Source: Enterococcus saccharolyticus subsp. saccharolyticus (lineage in GTDB: Bacteria; Bacillota; Bacilli; Lactobacillales; Enterococcaceae). From it: DNA of 64,000 nucleotides. The position numbers and the translations under genes were made by a program. Under the pieces are notes generated by a model. The model was not told the origin of the DNA and did not search any database. It saw only the letters and a list, made by a program, of their open reading frames with translations. Shown in pieces: positions 1 to 7,320 of the stretch. The stretch is from contig NZ_CP118957.1 of assembly GCF_029023825.1 (NCBI RefSeq), positions 961,501 through 1,025,500 on the forward strand, in the 5' to 3' direction. How positions within the stretch are numbered: the first letter of the stretch is position 1; each line of letters starts with the position of its first letter.

Positions 1-1
1 A

Positions 2-814
2 GGATTCTTGAGTTTTGCATCTTTCATCGTAACATTTTTTGGTGCAGTATTTATTGGACAAGAAGAAGGATTTCTACACATTGTTCCAGTAACATTATTT
101 ATTTTAGCGCTTATTTCATTTGTTTTATTTATTTTGATTGAAAAGAAAGTAAAAATTCCTTTAATTGCTTTTTCCATTTTTAAAAACAAAATTTTTACGC
201 TAAGTTTAATTAGTGCGGTAATTATTTTTTCTTCTAACTTTTTTGTGAATGTGGTCATTCCATTTTATCTACAAAAAGCGCGTGGTTTAGGACCTAGTCA
301 AGCGGGAATTTTAATGATGATTTTCCCGTTGGTCATGGTCATTGGTTCACCATTAAGTGGGTATTTAACCGATAAAATTGGCCCAACAAAATTAGTGTTG
401 ACAGGATTATCCTTACTTTCGATTACGCAATTAATGTATATGTTTATGGATGTACAGACACCACTTTGGTATTATGTGATAGCGACAGCCATTATGGGAC
501 TAGGAAATTCTTTATTCCAATCGCCAAATAATATGTTAGTCATGAGCAGCGTGGCTAAGGAGGACTTAGGTGTTGCGAGTAGTATGAATGCTTTTGCTCG
601 TAATTTAGGGATGGTTATCGGAATTGCATTATCGACAACCGTATTATATGCCGCGATGAGTCAAAAAATGGGAGAAAAAGTCACGACTTATCTAAATGAG
701 CGACCAGATGTCTTTGTCTATGGGATGAAAATTACCTTTTTATGTTCATTGTTACTATGTCTTTTTTCTCTAATAGTAACTGTTTGGCGTATTCGTAAAA
801 ATCCAGCAAACTAA
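2..814 (+). CDS. MFS drug/proton antiporter, DHA2-like, C-terminal part (5' truncated by window)
   Basis: The reading frame is open from the first bases of the window, so the gene begins upstream and only about 270 C-terminal residues are visible. They form alternating long hydrophobic segments with short charged loops. A central loop reads GYLTDKIGPTKL, which resembles the MFS loop G-x-L-x-D-K-x-G. The size and pattern suit the second half of a 14-helix DHA2 (EmrB/QacA-type) efflux protein in the cytoplasmic membrane. The substrate cannot be told. The gene ends just before a clear terminator and so is the last gene of its transcript. Confidence 0.8.
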   Translation, partial: GFLSFASFIVTFFGAVFIGQEEGFLHIVPVTLFILALISFVLFILIEKKVKIPLIAFSIFKNKIFTLSLISAVIIFSSNFFVNVVIPFYLQKARGLGPSQAGILMMIFPLVMVIGSPLSGYLTDKIGPTKLVLTGLSLLSITQLMYMFMDVQTPLWYYVIATAIMGLGNSLFQSPNNMLVMSSVAKEDLGVASSMNAFARNLGMVIGIALSTTVLYAAMSQKMGEKVTTYLNERPDVFVYGMKITFLCSLLLCLFSLIVTVWRIRKNPAN

Positions 815-821
815 TTTGCGA

Positions 822-853
822 GGGATCTTTGAAGAAAGATCCTTCTTTTTTTA
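822..853 (+). terminator. Rho-independent terminator after MFS gene
   Basis: The stem GGATCTTT/AAAGATCC (823-830 with 835-842) has a GAAG loop and is followed by TTCTTTTTTT. It lies 8 bases after the stop codon. Confidence 0.85.
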
Positions 854-924
854 TGAAATCGATCGAGCAACTTCTCAAAAAACAATTGTTCATATAAAAT
901 AGAGAAAAGCAAAGGAGTTATCAG

Positions 925-1914
925 ATGAAAAAGAAAGTCACAATTAGTCAAGTAGCTGAACAGGCAGGTGTTTCAAAAACGACGATTTCTCGTTTTTTAA
1001 ATGGTCAATATGGAAACATGTCCAAAGAAACGAAAGAACGTATCGCTTCGATAATTGAAGAATTGAATTACCGTCCTAGTCGGCAAGCGCAGGCCTTAAA
1101 ATCAAAACGTAGTTATTTGATTGGTGTTGTTGTAGCAGATATTTCCAATATGTATTCTTCTTTATTGCTGAAAGGAATTGGAGCTGTTTTAGAACGCAAT
1201 GGTTATCAGATGATTATTATGGATGCTGCAAATTCTGTCAAACAAGAGCGCAGTTTGTTAGAAAAATTACTGGATCAAGGAGTAGAAGCGATTATCTTAC
1301 AGGCTTCCTCTAGAAATGCTGAAAACTATCAATTTATTCAAGATTACAATATACCATTGCTGTTAGTGGACAGACAAACTGAACCAGTTATTTGGCCATT
1401 AGTAACAACAAATAATCAAGAAACAGTGGAAGAGATTTTACATCAAGCACTGCAAAAAGATTATCAAAAAGTGCTGGTAGTTAGTGAACCATTACAAGAT
1501 GTTACTACCCGTGAAGTTCGTTATCACACAGTCAAAAATGTGACTGAAAAAATGGGAAAAAAACAAGAGCTGCTTGAAGTAACCTCTGAGACTAATTTAA
1601 AACCACTCATTTTTGCAGAACTAAAGAATCCTGAACGAACGTTATTATTTGCTTCTAATGGTCGGGTATTAATGGAATTATTAACGATTCTAATCGAAAA
1701 TAAAATTGATATTCCGCAACAAATAGGCATTACCGGATTTGATGATTGGAATCTAACAGCTTTGGTTGGACCTGGAATTACCAGTATTGAACAACAATCT
1801 CAACAAATTGGAGAGGTTGCTGCAGAGAAATTAGTAAATTTTTTGAAAAATTCAGAAGAATTAGAACAAGAAATCATCGTGCCAGCAAAAGTTCAATGGA
1901 GAAAGTCAATTTAA
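925..1914 (+). CDS. LacI/GalR-family transcriptional regulator, probably of the downstream sugar-acid operon
   Basis: A DNA-binding repressor of 329 residues, the usual LacI length. Residues 4-24 form the classic helix-turn-helix (ISQVAEQAGVSKTTISRFLN), followed by a hinge helix around residue 50-60 (RPSRQAQALKSKR). The rest is a periplasmic-binding-protein-like effector domain with the FDDWNLTALVGPGITSIEQ segment typical of the family. The ATG follows AAAGGAG at 911-917. It sits directly upstream of, and on the same strand as, an operon whose promoter carries two AAACCGGTT palindromes, so it is the likely repressor; the effector is probably a sugar acid or sugar phosphate (inference). KdgR is the nearest functional analogy, but the sequence does not prove it. 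Confidence 0.88.
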   Translation: MKKKVTISQVAEQAGVSKTTISRFLNGQYGNMSKETKERIASIIEELNYRPSRQAQALKSKRSYLIGVVVADISNMYSSLLLKGIGAVLERNGYQMIIMDAANSVKQERSLLEKLLDQGVEAIILQASSRNAENYQFIQDYNIPLLLVDRQTEPVIWPLVTTNNQETVEEILHQALQKDYQKVLVVSEPLQDVTTREVRYHTVKNVTEKMGKKQELLEVTSETNLKPLIFAELKNPERTLLFASNGRVLMELLTILIENKIDIPQQIGITGFDDWNLTALVGPGITSIEQQSQQIGEVAAEKLVNFLKNSEELEQEIIVPAKVQWRKSI

Positions 1915-1952
1915 TTTTTGTTATTTTATAAAAAATATTTTATTTAAAAGAT

Positions 1953-1985
1953 GCTTTGGGAATCGGTTTCCTAAAGCGTTTTTTC
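1953..1985 (+). terminator. Terminator after lacI-type regulator gene
   Basis: The stem GCTTTGGGAA/TTCCTAAAGC (1953-1962 with 1968-1977) includes one G-T pair and is followed by GTTTTTTCTTTTT. It separates the regulator transcript from the operon promoter. Confidence 0.75.
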
Positions 1986-2018
1986 TTTTTGTCTTTTTGA
2001 GCAGGTGTTTTTAATTTA

Positions 2019-2076
2019 AGAAAGCGTTGACATTTCAAGGAAACCGGTTTACTATTTATCTATAGAAACCGGTTAA
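2019..2076 (+). promoter_or_regulatory. Operon promoter with two LacI-type operators and a cre site
   Basis: The -35 TTGACA (2027-2032), a 17-bp spacer and the -10 TACTAT (2050-2055) form a strong sigma-A promoter. The palindrome AAACCGGTTT fills 2041-2050 between the two boxes. A second copy, AAACCGGTTA, lies at 2066-2075 just past the expected start point; the centres are 25 bp apart. AGAAAGCGTTGACA at 2019-2032 matches the CcpA consensus TGWNANCGNTNWCA at 13 of 14 positions and covers the -35 box. The layout predicts induction by relief of the LacI-type repressor and repression by CcpA on preferred sugars. Confidence 0.8.
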
Positions 2077-2097
2077 CTTAATGAAAGGATAGTGTTT

Positions 2098-2838
2098 ATG
2101 GATAAAGAGAATATTGTATTAAATTTATTAGTATTTGCTGAAAAAGTAGGAAATGGCGCTTCGCAAGCCGAAATATTGCAGAAATCAGCAGAGTTGGGAT
2201 TTAAAAAAGTCGAAATAAGAAGAGAATATTTTCGAAATATTCATCAAGAGAAGCATGTTATTAAACAACTTGCTTCAGACTTAGGAATCGAGCTGTTTTA
2301 TAGTGTGCCTGATGAAGTGTTTGTTAATGGAAAATTAAATGACTCTTTGCAAAGCTATTTAGATGAAGCTAAAGAAATGGGCGTCAAACATATTAAATGG
2401 AATATTGGTGATTTCCAACCTTCTACATCATTGGATGAATTAGAAAAATTAACGCATACCGATATCAACATTAATATTGAAAATGATCAGACGCAAACAT
2501 CGGGAACGATTCAAGCAATTAGACAATTTATGGAGAAAGTGGAAGAAGAACAGCTTCCAATTGGATATGTCTATGATTTAGGAAATTGGCGTTTCGTAGG
2601 AGAAAACGAAGATGATGCTGCTAAACGATTAAAAGAATACGTTCGTTATATCCATGTGAAAGATGTGCGCTATCAAGCGGATAAACCACAAGCCGCCAAA
2701 CTAGATGATGGCGAAATTGATTGGCGAACTATTTTAGCTCAATTACCGCAAGATGTTCCTGTGGCTATCGAGTATCCGACGACAAATGATTTAGAAATTA
2801 AACAAGCAAAAAAACTTTTAGAGGAGTGGTCTGCATGA
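2098..2838 (+). CDS. Sugar phosphate isomerase/epimerase-like protein (AP endonuclease 2 TIM barrel)
   Basis: A cytoplasmic TIM-barrel protein of 246 residues related to xylose-isomerase-like enzymes and UlaE/SgbU-type L-xylulose-5-phosphate 3-epimerases. It shows barrel-strand motifs such as KVEIRREYF near the N-terminus, INIENDQT mid-protein (metal-ligand glutamate), YVYDLGNWRF and RYIHVKDV, ending with VAIEYPTTND; these give the E...D...H...E metal-binding order of the family. I chose ATG 2098 because AAAGGA (2084-2089) is spaced correctly for it; the in-frame GTG at 2092 is too close. First gene of the sugar-acid operon. The exact substrate is unknown. Confidence 0.75.
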   Translation: MDKENIVLNLLVFAEKVGNGASQAEILQKSAELGFKKVEIRREYFRNIHQEKHVIKQLASDLGIELFYSVPDEVFVNGKLNDSLQSYLDEAKEMGVKHIKWNIGDFQPSTSLDELEKLTHTDININIENDQTQTSGTIQAIRQFMEKVEEEQLPIGYVYDLGNWRFVGENEDDAAKRLKEYVRYIHVKDVRYQADKPQAAKLDDGEIDWRTILAQLPQDVPVAIEYPTTNDLEIKQAKKLLEEWSA

Positions 2839-3080
2839 TAGAAAAACAAACACAAATTAACGCGGAAAAATTTGCTTATCAATTTATGAATAGTCTTCAA
2901 CGACCTGAAGTGCAAACAGAAGAAATGGAGACAGCAGCAAAAGAATCTTTGGCTGCATACTTAACAGCATATTATTTAGCACAACGTTTCAATAATTTAG
3001 AGAACACTTTTTTTGAAGAAAATCATCAACAACGTACTTCAGCATACCAACGAATTTTAAGTGAATTGAATCAGTATTAG
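2835..3080 (+). CDS. Small protein of unknown function in sugar-acid operon
   Basis: An 81-residue soluble, acidic and helical protein with no signal peptide or membrane segment. Its middle reads LAAYLTAYYLAQRFNNLE, which looks amphipathic. The ATG overlaps the upstream stop as ATGA (2835-2838) and is preceded by GAGGAG at 2821-2826, so the gene is translationally coupled and very likely real. The permease gene follows after 12 bases. I do not recognise the family. Its position suggests a role linked to the permease or to the isomerase (inference only). Confidence 0.65.
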   Translation: MIEKQTQINAEKFAYQFMNSLQRPEVQTEEMETAAKESLAAYLTAYYLAQRFNNLENTFFEENHQQRTSAYQRILSELNQY

Positions 3081-3092
3081 GAGGCAAATTAA

Positions 3093-4364
3093 ATGGGTGG
3101 AGCAATTACAGGTATTTTGTTAGCGATTACTTTTGTTGCATTTGTTGTATATGCAATGAAGGGTGGAAATTTAACAGTTGGATTTTTTGTAATGGCTGTT
3201 TTATGGACGATGATAGGCTTAGTGCCGTTTAATCAAGCAATTAAAGAAATTTTTACAGACCCAGTATTAAATTATGGGAAAACTGCATCATATATTATTT
3301 TTGGATCATGGTTTGGTCGTGTGTTAGTTGATACAGGAATTGCAGGAAGTATTAGCCGACGAACCGAAAAAGTTGGCAAGAAAAATCCTGTTTTAGCGAC
3401 CATTTTGATTGCTTTAGTTATTGCATTAATCTTTACCAGTTCATATGGTGTTGGTTCTGCAATTGCAGTAGGAGTGATTTTATTCCCAATCATGTTTTCA
3501 ATCGGTGTACCTAAACCTATCGCCGTTAGTGTTTTTACGATGTCGATTGGGGCAGCAATGTATGTTAATAACGTTTTATTTGTTCAATTTCAAGTATTTT
3601 TCCCAGAAGTTTCTTGGGATGCGCATTACCAACGATTTGGTTTTGTAGCAATGATTATCCAAATGCTTATCGTTTTATTATTTATTCTATTTAACGCAAA
3701 GAAAATTCGTAATGGAAAACCAGAAATTGTAGCAACTGATTCAAGTGAAGCAATCGCAGAAGTTCCAATTTGGACTTATGTGTTACCGGTATTACCCGTT
3801 GCTTTAAGCATTTTTGCTAAATGGGATGCAGTGCCAGCTTTATTACTTTCAACAATTATTGCTTTTTTAGCAACTGGAAATATGAAATCGTATACACGTT
3901 TTGTCAAAATGATGAATGAAACAGCAACTCATGCTATTAGTGACATTTCAGGCTTATTGATTATGTTATTTGTTTTAACAATGTTTCAATCAGCAGCAGT
4001 GCATGCGATGTCTGGATTCACAGAAGTTTTCCAACAAATTATTCCAAGCAGTAAAGTGATCATGATAATTATTATAGCCATCTTGGCACCATTATCATTT
4101 TTCCGAGGACCGTTAATGTTATATGGAGCAGGTGCAGCGACAGCAGCAGTATTAGTCGGCACAGGAAAATTTGATCAGTATTTCTTATATGGTTTGCTCG
4201 TGGTTCCATCCATGATGGGAGTATCAGCATGTATCACTCAATCTTGGAATTTATGGGCGGTTCAATATGCTAGATTAGATACGAAAACATTCTTGTCTAC
4301 TGGAATTCCATGGGCATGGGGTGCTACTGTTTTGAATTTAATCGCAGCTTTATATCTATTGTAA
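3093..4364 (+). CDS. Organic-acid/sugar-acid permease of the GntP/ion-transporter type
   Basis: A polytopic membrane protein of 423 residues with about 11-12 hydrophobic segments over its whole length and few charged loops (RRTEKVGKKN, NAKKIRNGKPE). Internal patterns such as SSYGVGSAIAVGVILFPIM and FFRGPLMLYGAGAATAAVL resemble the paired re-entrant regions of gluconate/citrate-type ion transporters. Given the neighbouring KDG-kinase-like and KDPG-aldolase genes, uptake of an aldonate, hexuronate or related sugar acid is the best guess. AGGAGG (3080-3085) precedes ATG 3093. The exact family (GntP or another IT-superfamily branch) needs a profile search. Confidence 0.7.
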   Translation: MGGAITGILLAITFVAFVVYAMKGGNLTVGFFVMAVLWTMIGLVPFNQAIKEIFTDPVLNYGKTASYIIFGSWFGRVLVDTGIAGSISRRTEKVGKKNPVLATILIALVIALIFTSSYGVGSAIAVGVILFPIMFSIGVPKPIAVSVFTMSIGAAMYVNNVLFVQFQVFFPEVSWDAHYQRFGFVAMIIQMLIVLLFILFNAKKIRNGKPEIVATDSSEAIAEVPIWTYVLPVLPVALSIFAKWDAVPALLLSTIIAFLATGNMKSYTRFVKMMNETATHAISDISGLLIMLFVLTMFQSAAVHAMSGFTEVFQQIIPSSKVIMIIIIAILAPLSFFRGPLMLYGAGAATAAVLVGTGKFDQYFLYGLLVVPSMMGVSACITQSWNLWAVQYARLDTKTFLSTGIPWAWGATVLNLIAALYLL

Positions 4365-4367
4365 AAT

Positions 4368-4381
4368 TGTAAACGTGTACA
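4368..4381. promoter_or_regulatory. cre-like catabolite repression site inside the operon
   Basis: TGTAAACGTGTACA matches the CcpA consensus TGWNANCGNTNWCA at 13 of 14 positions. It lies in the 42-bp gap between the permease and kinase genes. A site inside an operon can act as a roadblock to polymerase; this is the second cre-like site of the operon. Confidence 0.55.
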
Positions 4382-4406
4382 AAAAAACGAATGAGGAGAA
4401 TGAACA

Positions 4407-5372
4407 ATGAGTGAATTTTTAACAATTGGTGAACCTATAGCATTATTTGGATCAGAAGAGGTAGATAAAAACTTAAAAGAGGCCAAACATTTTCAAAAAT
4501 TTTTAGCCGGAGCAGAAGTGAATGTAACCGTAGGAGTTTCTCGCTTGGGACACAGTACGCAATACATTACGCGTTTAGGAAAAGACCCCTTTGGTGAATT
4601 TATTATCGATCAATTAAAAGAAAATGAGATTGGCACAGATTATATTGATGAAACATCCGATTATTGGACAGCTTTCCAATTAAAAGATCGTGTTAGCAAG
4701 GGAGATCCAAGTATTTTTTATTTCCGTAAAGGATCGGCAGCTGCACATTTTGAAGCATCGGTTTTGGATACAATTGATTTTTCAGAAGTGAAATTGGCGC
4801 ATCTTTCGGGCATCTTTCCAGCAATTTCTTCTGAAGCATTAACGGCCTTTCGTCATTTTGTTGAATTGTTAGAACAACACCAGATTCAAACTACTTTTGA
4901 CCCAAATTTACGTCCACAACTTTGGGCAAGCCAAGAAGACATGGTCGCTACTATTAATGAACTAGCTGCACATGCAGATATTATTTTACCGGGGATTAAT
5001 GAAGGTGAAATTTTAATGGGTAGTCGTAATCCAGAAGACATTGCGGACTTTTATTTAAATAATAGTGAAAAAACCAAAACAGTAGTTGTCAAATTAGGAA
5101 CAGCAGGGGCGTATGTCAAACAAAAAGATGGGACTTCATTTACAATTCCAGGTTTTAAAGTTGAGCATGTAGTGGATACTGTAGGAGCTGGAGATGGTTT
5201 TGCAGCAGGCTTAATCACGGCTTTAATTGAAGGTGAAAGTTTAGAAAATGCAGTTATTCGTGCCAATGCAATTGGTGCTTTGGCAGTGCAATCACCTGGT
5301 GATAATGATGGCTATCCAACACCAACAGAACTAGCAGATTTTTTAACAAAAAATAAGGTGGCAAGTAAATGA
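4407..5372 (+). CDS. PfkB-family sugar kinase, 2-keto-3-deoxygluconate kinase-like
   Basis: A cytoplasmic ribokinase-fold kinase of 321 residues. The N-terminal GEPIALFG strand, the substrate-region AGAEVNVTVGVSRLG, the FDPNLRPQLW motif (about residue 169), the PGINEGEILMG motif and the C-terminal anion hole/catalytic motif DTVGAGDGFAAG (catalytic Asp in GAGD) are all present. FDPNLRPQLW and PGINEGEIL are typical of KdgK. It would phosphorylate 2-keto-3-deoxygluconate to KDPG, feeding the aldolase three genes downstream. ATG 4407 follows GAGGAG; the stop overlaps the next start as ATGA. Other 2-keto sugar-acid substrates remain possible. Confidence 0.78.
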   Translation: MSEFLTIGEPIALFGSEEVDKNLKEAKHFQKFLAGAEVNVTVGVSRLGHSTQYITRLGKDPFGEFIIDQLKENEIGTDYIDETSDYWTAFQLKDRVSKGDPSIFYFRKGSAAAHFEASVLDTIDFSEVKLAHLSGIFPAISSEALTAFRHFVELLEQHQIQTTFDPNLRPQLWASQEDMVATINELAAHADIILPGINEGEILMGSRNPEDIADFYLNNSEKTKTVVVKLGTAGAYVKQKDGTSFTIPGFKVEHVVDTVGAGDGFAAGLITALIEGESLENAVIRANAIGALAVQSPGDNDGYPTPTELADFLTKNKVASK

Positions 5373-6025
5373 AATTACAAACAGCAATTGATCGTGTAAG
5401 TTTGACAGAAGCGTGTCATTTAGCAGCACAACTTGATGGCAAAACGGACATTATCGAAATGGGCACTTCCTTGGTTAAAGATTATGGTAATTTAGCGATT
5501 GAAAAGTTACGAGGTGTCATACATCACAGCGAATTATTGGTCGATAGTAAAACAATTGATGAAGGTGCGTATGAATTTAATCAAGGATTCAAATTTGGTG
5601 CCGACATTATCACCGTGATGGGAGCAGCTTCCTATGATACATTGCAAGTGTGTTATGAAGTTAGCCAACAAATAAACAAGACCATGATGATTGATTTATT
5701 AGAAGTTTCGGATGAAAAAATAAAAAAAATTCTTGATTTTCCGCAAGCTATTTACACATTGCATCATTCGATTGATAAAAAAGACCAACAAGATGCAGTT
5801 GCAAGTGTCTCTGATTTCCATCAAAAGTTTCCGCAAATCAATCGTTTAGCGATTGCAGGTGGAATTGATTTAAAACAAGCAACGGCTTTGGCACAACAAA
5901 ATTTAGTAGAAGTTGTCATTGTTGGGTCAAAAATTACAAAAGCTTCTTCAATGAACGAAGCAGTAAATGAATTTATGAAGGAGATTAAAGGTTATGATTC
6001 AAACAATTATGAACGAAATAAATGA
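5369..6025 (+). CDS. 3-hexulose-6-phosphate synthase / 3-keto-L-gulonate-6-phosphate decarboxylase family protein
   Basis: A 218-residue TIM barrel of the OMP-decarboxylase suprafamily. The family signature D-x-K-x-x-D is seen as D59-S-K61-T-I-D64, E30 lies in IIEMGTSL, and the phosphate-binding end reads LAIAGGIDLKQA and VVIVGSKIT. HPS condenses ribulose-5-phosphate with formaldehyde, or the reverse; KGPDC decarboxylates 3-keto-L-gulonate-6-phosphate. The next gene is a phosphohexuloisomerase homologue, which favours HPS-type chemistry. The UlaE-like enzyme at the start of the operon would fit the KGPDC route. The sequence alone does not decide between them. The start overlaps the kinase stop (ATGA). 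Confidence 0.8.
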   Translation: MKLQTAIDRVSLTEACHLAAQLDGKTDIIEMGTSLVKDYGNLAIEKLRGVIHHSELLVDSKTIDEGAYEFNQGFKFGADIITVMGAASYDTLQVCYEVSQQINKTMMIDLLEVSDEKIKKILDFPQAIYTLHHSIDKKDQQDAVASVSDFHQKFPQINRLAIAGGIDLKQATALAQQNLVEVVIVGSKITKASSMNEAVNEFMKEIKGYDSNNYERNK

Positions 6026-6530
6026 AGTAATGAATTTGGTGGATGAAAAGCAAATTGATGCAACGTTACCATTTTTCAAAAAAGATCAACGAATTTTTAT
6101 TACAGGTGCAGGCCGTAGCGGGTTTCAAGCAAAAGGATTTGCAATGCGTTTGATGCATATTGGTTATCAAGATTATGTGATGGGAGAAACGATTACGCCA
6201 TCGATTCAAAAAGGAGATACTTGGATTGCTATTTCAGGATCGGGTACCACTAAAGGCATTGTTACGGATACACAGGTTGCCAAAAAATTAGGTTTAGATA
6301 TTATTGCTTTAACAAGCGATGCAACTTCTCCTTTGGCACAGCTAGCTGATTGCGTTATTGTTATTCCAGGTGCGACTAAAACAGGTGCAGGCATCAAATC
6401 AGTTCAACTCTTATCGACGCTGTTTGATCAAACGGTTCATATCACTTTAGATGCTTTGACCTTAAAACTAGCACAAAGAGATGAAACGTCTAATGAAGAT
6501 GCGTTGCATGAACATGTAAATGTGGAGTGA
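5994..6530 (+). CDS. 6-phospho-3-hexuloisomerase-like SIS-domain protein
   Basis: A single SIS (sugar isomerase) domain of 178 residues. Features of phosphohexuloisomerase are present: GAGRSGFQAKGFAMRLMHIG near residue 37, the GETITPSI segment, the phosphate-binding AISGSGTTKGIV and a C-terminal His-Asn region ending HEHVNVE that recalls the HANLE end of the family. PHI interconverts hexulose-6-phosphate and fructose-6-phosphate in the RuMP pathway. Its 5' end overlaps the HPS-like gene by 32 bp, with AAGGAG at 5979-5984 inside that gene, so the two are translated as a coupled pair. Confidence 0.82.
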   Translation: MIQTIMNEINEVMNLVDEKQIDATLPFFKKDQRIFITGAGRSGFQAKGFAMRLMHIGYQDYVMGETITPSIQKGDTWIAISGSGTTKGIVTDTQVAKKLGLDIIALTSDATSPLAQLADCVIVIPGATKTGAGIKSVQLLSTLFDQTVHITLDALTLKLAQRDETSNEDALHEHVNVE

Positions 6531-6535
6531 GTATT

Positions 6536-7186
6536 ATGAAAAAAATAGAAATTCTCAAAAAAATTGAACGTGCTGGAATTATTGCCGTGATTCGTGGAGA
6601 GACAGCAAAAGAAGCTATTCAAAGCAGTGAAGCAATTCTTGCTGGAGGAATTCAAGGGATAGAAGTGACTTTCACGGTTCCGCAAGCGGAGCAAGTGATT
6701 TATGAACTACATCAGCGTTACCAAGAATATTCGGAAGTCGTACTAGGTGCCGGTACAGTATTAGATGCAACTACTGCCAGAATCGCTATTAGCGCAGGTG
6801 CACAATTTATTGTGAGTCCATGTTTTGATAAAGAAACAGCTAAGCTATGTAATTTATATCAAATTCCTTATTTGCCTGGATGTATGACAATTACTGAAAT
6901 GAAAACTGCACTTACTTATGGAGCAGATATTATCAAATTGTTTCCAGGCAGTTTATCGGGACCAAATGCAATCAAAGCGTTTCACGGTCCCTTACCGAAT
7001 GTAGACATCATGCCTACTGGAGGCGTAAATTTAGAAAATTTACATGAATGGGTTGCAGCTGGAAGTATTGCAGTAGGCGTTGGTGGCAATTTATTAGCAC
7101 CTGCTAAAGACGGTAATTTTGATAAAATGACAGCTTTAGCAAAACAATATCAGAAACGTTATCAAGAAGTCATCAATCAATTATAA
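6536..7186 (+). CDS. eda: 2-dehydro-3-deoxy-6-phosphogluconate (KDPG/KHG) aldolase
   Basis: A 216-residue class I aldolase that splits KDPG into pyruvate and glyceraldehyde-3-phosphate. The Schiff-base lysine is K134 in DIIKLFPG, the general acid/base glutamate is E43 in GIEVTF, and T74 lies in GAGTVLD; SPCFDKE, LPGCMT and PTGGVN complete the family pattern. ATG 6536 has a well-placed GGAG (6524-6527); the in-frame GTG at 6527 has no ribosome site. Last gene of the operon, followed by a terminator. With the kinase it makes a complete lower Entner-Doudoroff step. Confidence 0.9.
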   Translation: MKKIEILKKIERAGIIAVIRGETAKEAIQSSEAILAGGIQGIEVTFTVPQAEQVIYELHQRYQEYSEVVLGAGTVLDATTARIAISAGAQFIVSPCFDKETAKLCNLYQIPYLPGCMTITEMKTALTYGADIIKLFPGSLSGPNAIKAFHGPLPNVDIMPTGGVNLENLHEWVAAGSIAVGVGGNLLAPAKDGNFDKMTALAKQYQKRYQEVINQL

Positions 7187-7194
7187 AAATGTTT

Positions 7195-7232
7195 GAAAAA
7201 GAGTTTGCAGCTACGGTTGTAGACTCTTTTTC
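7195..7232 (+). terminator. Terminator of the sugar-acid operon
   Basis: The stem GAAAAAGAGT/ACTCTTTTTC (7195-7204 with 7223-7232) starts 8 bases after the aldolase stop. The T-run is part of the 3' arm. Confidence 0.75.
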
Positions 7233-7320
7233 AATACGACAATTCATGGTATACTGAAAAAGTTCGTGAATATGTACAGCATATTTAACTAGAGAGTGAA
7301 AGGAAATTAGTGCAGATAAA

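Noticed and set aside
881-890. AACAATTGTT palindrome upstream of the LacI-type gene as an autoregulatory operator
   Set aside because: It is an AT-rich 10-mer that can arise by chance and does not resemble the AAACCGGTT operators.
2092-2097. GTG 2092 as start of the epimerase/isomerase gene
   Set aside because: Only two bases separate it from AAAGGA; ATG 2098 has normal spacing.
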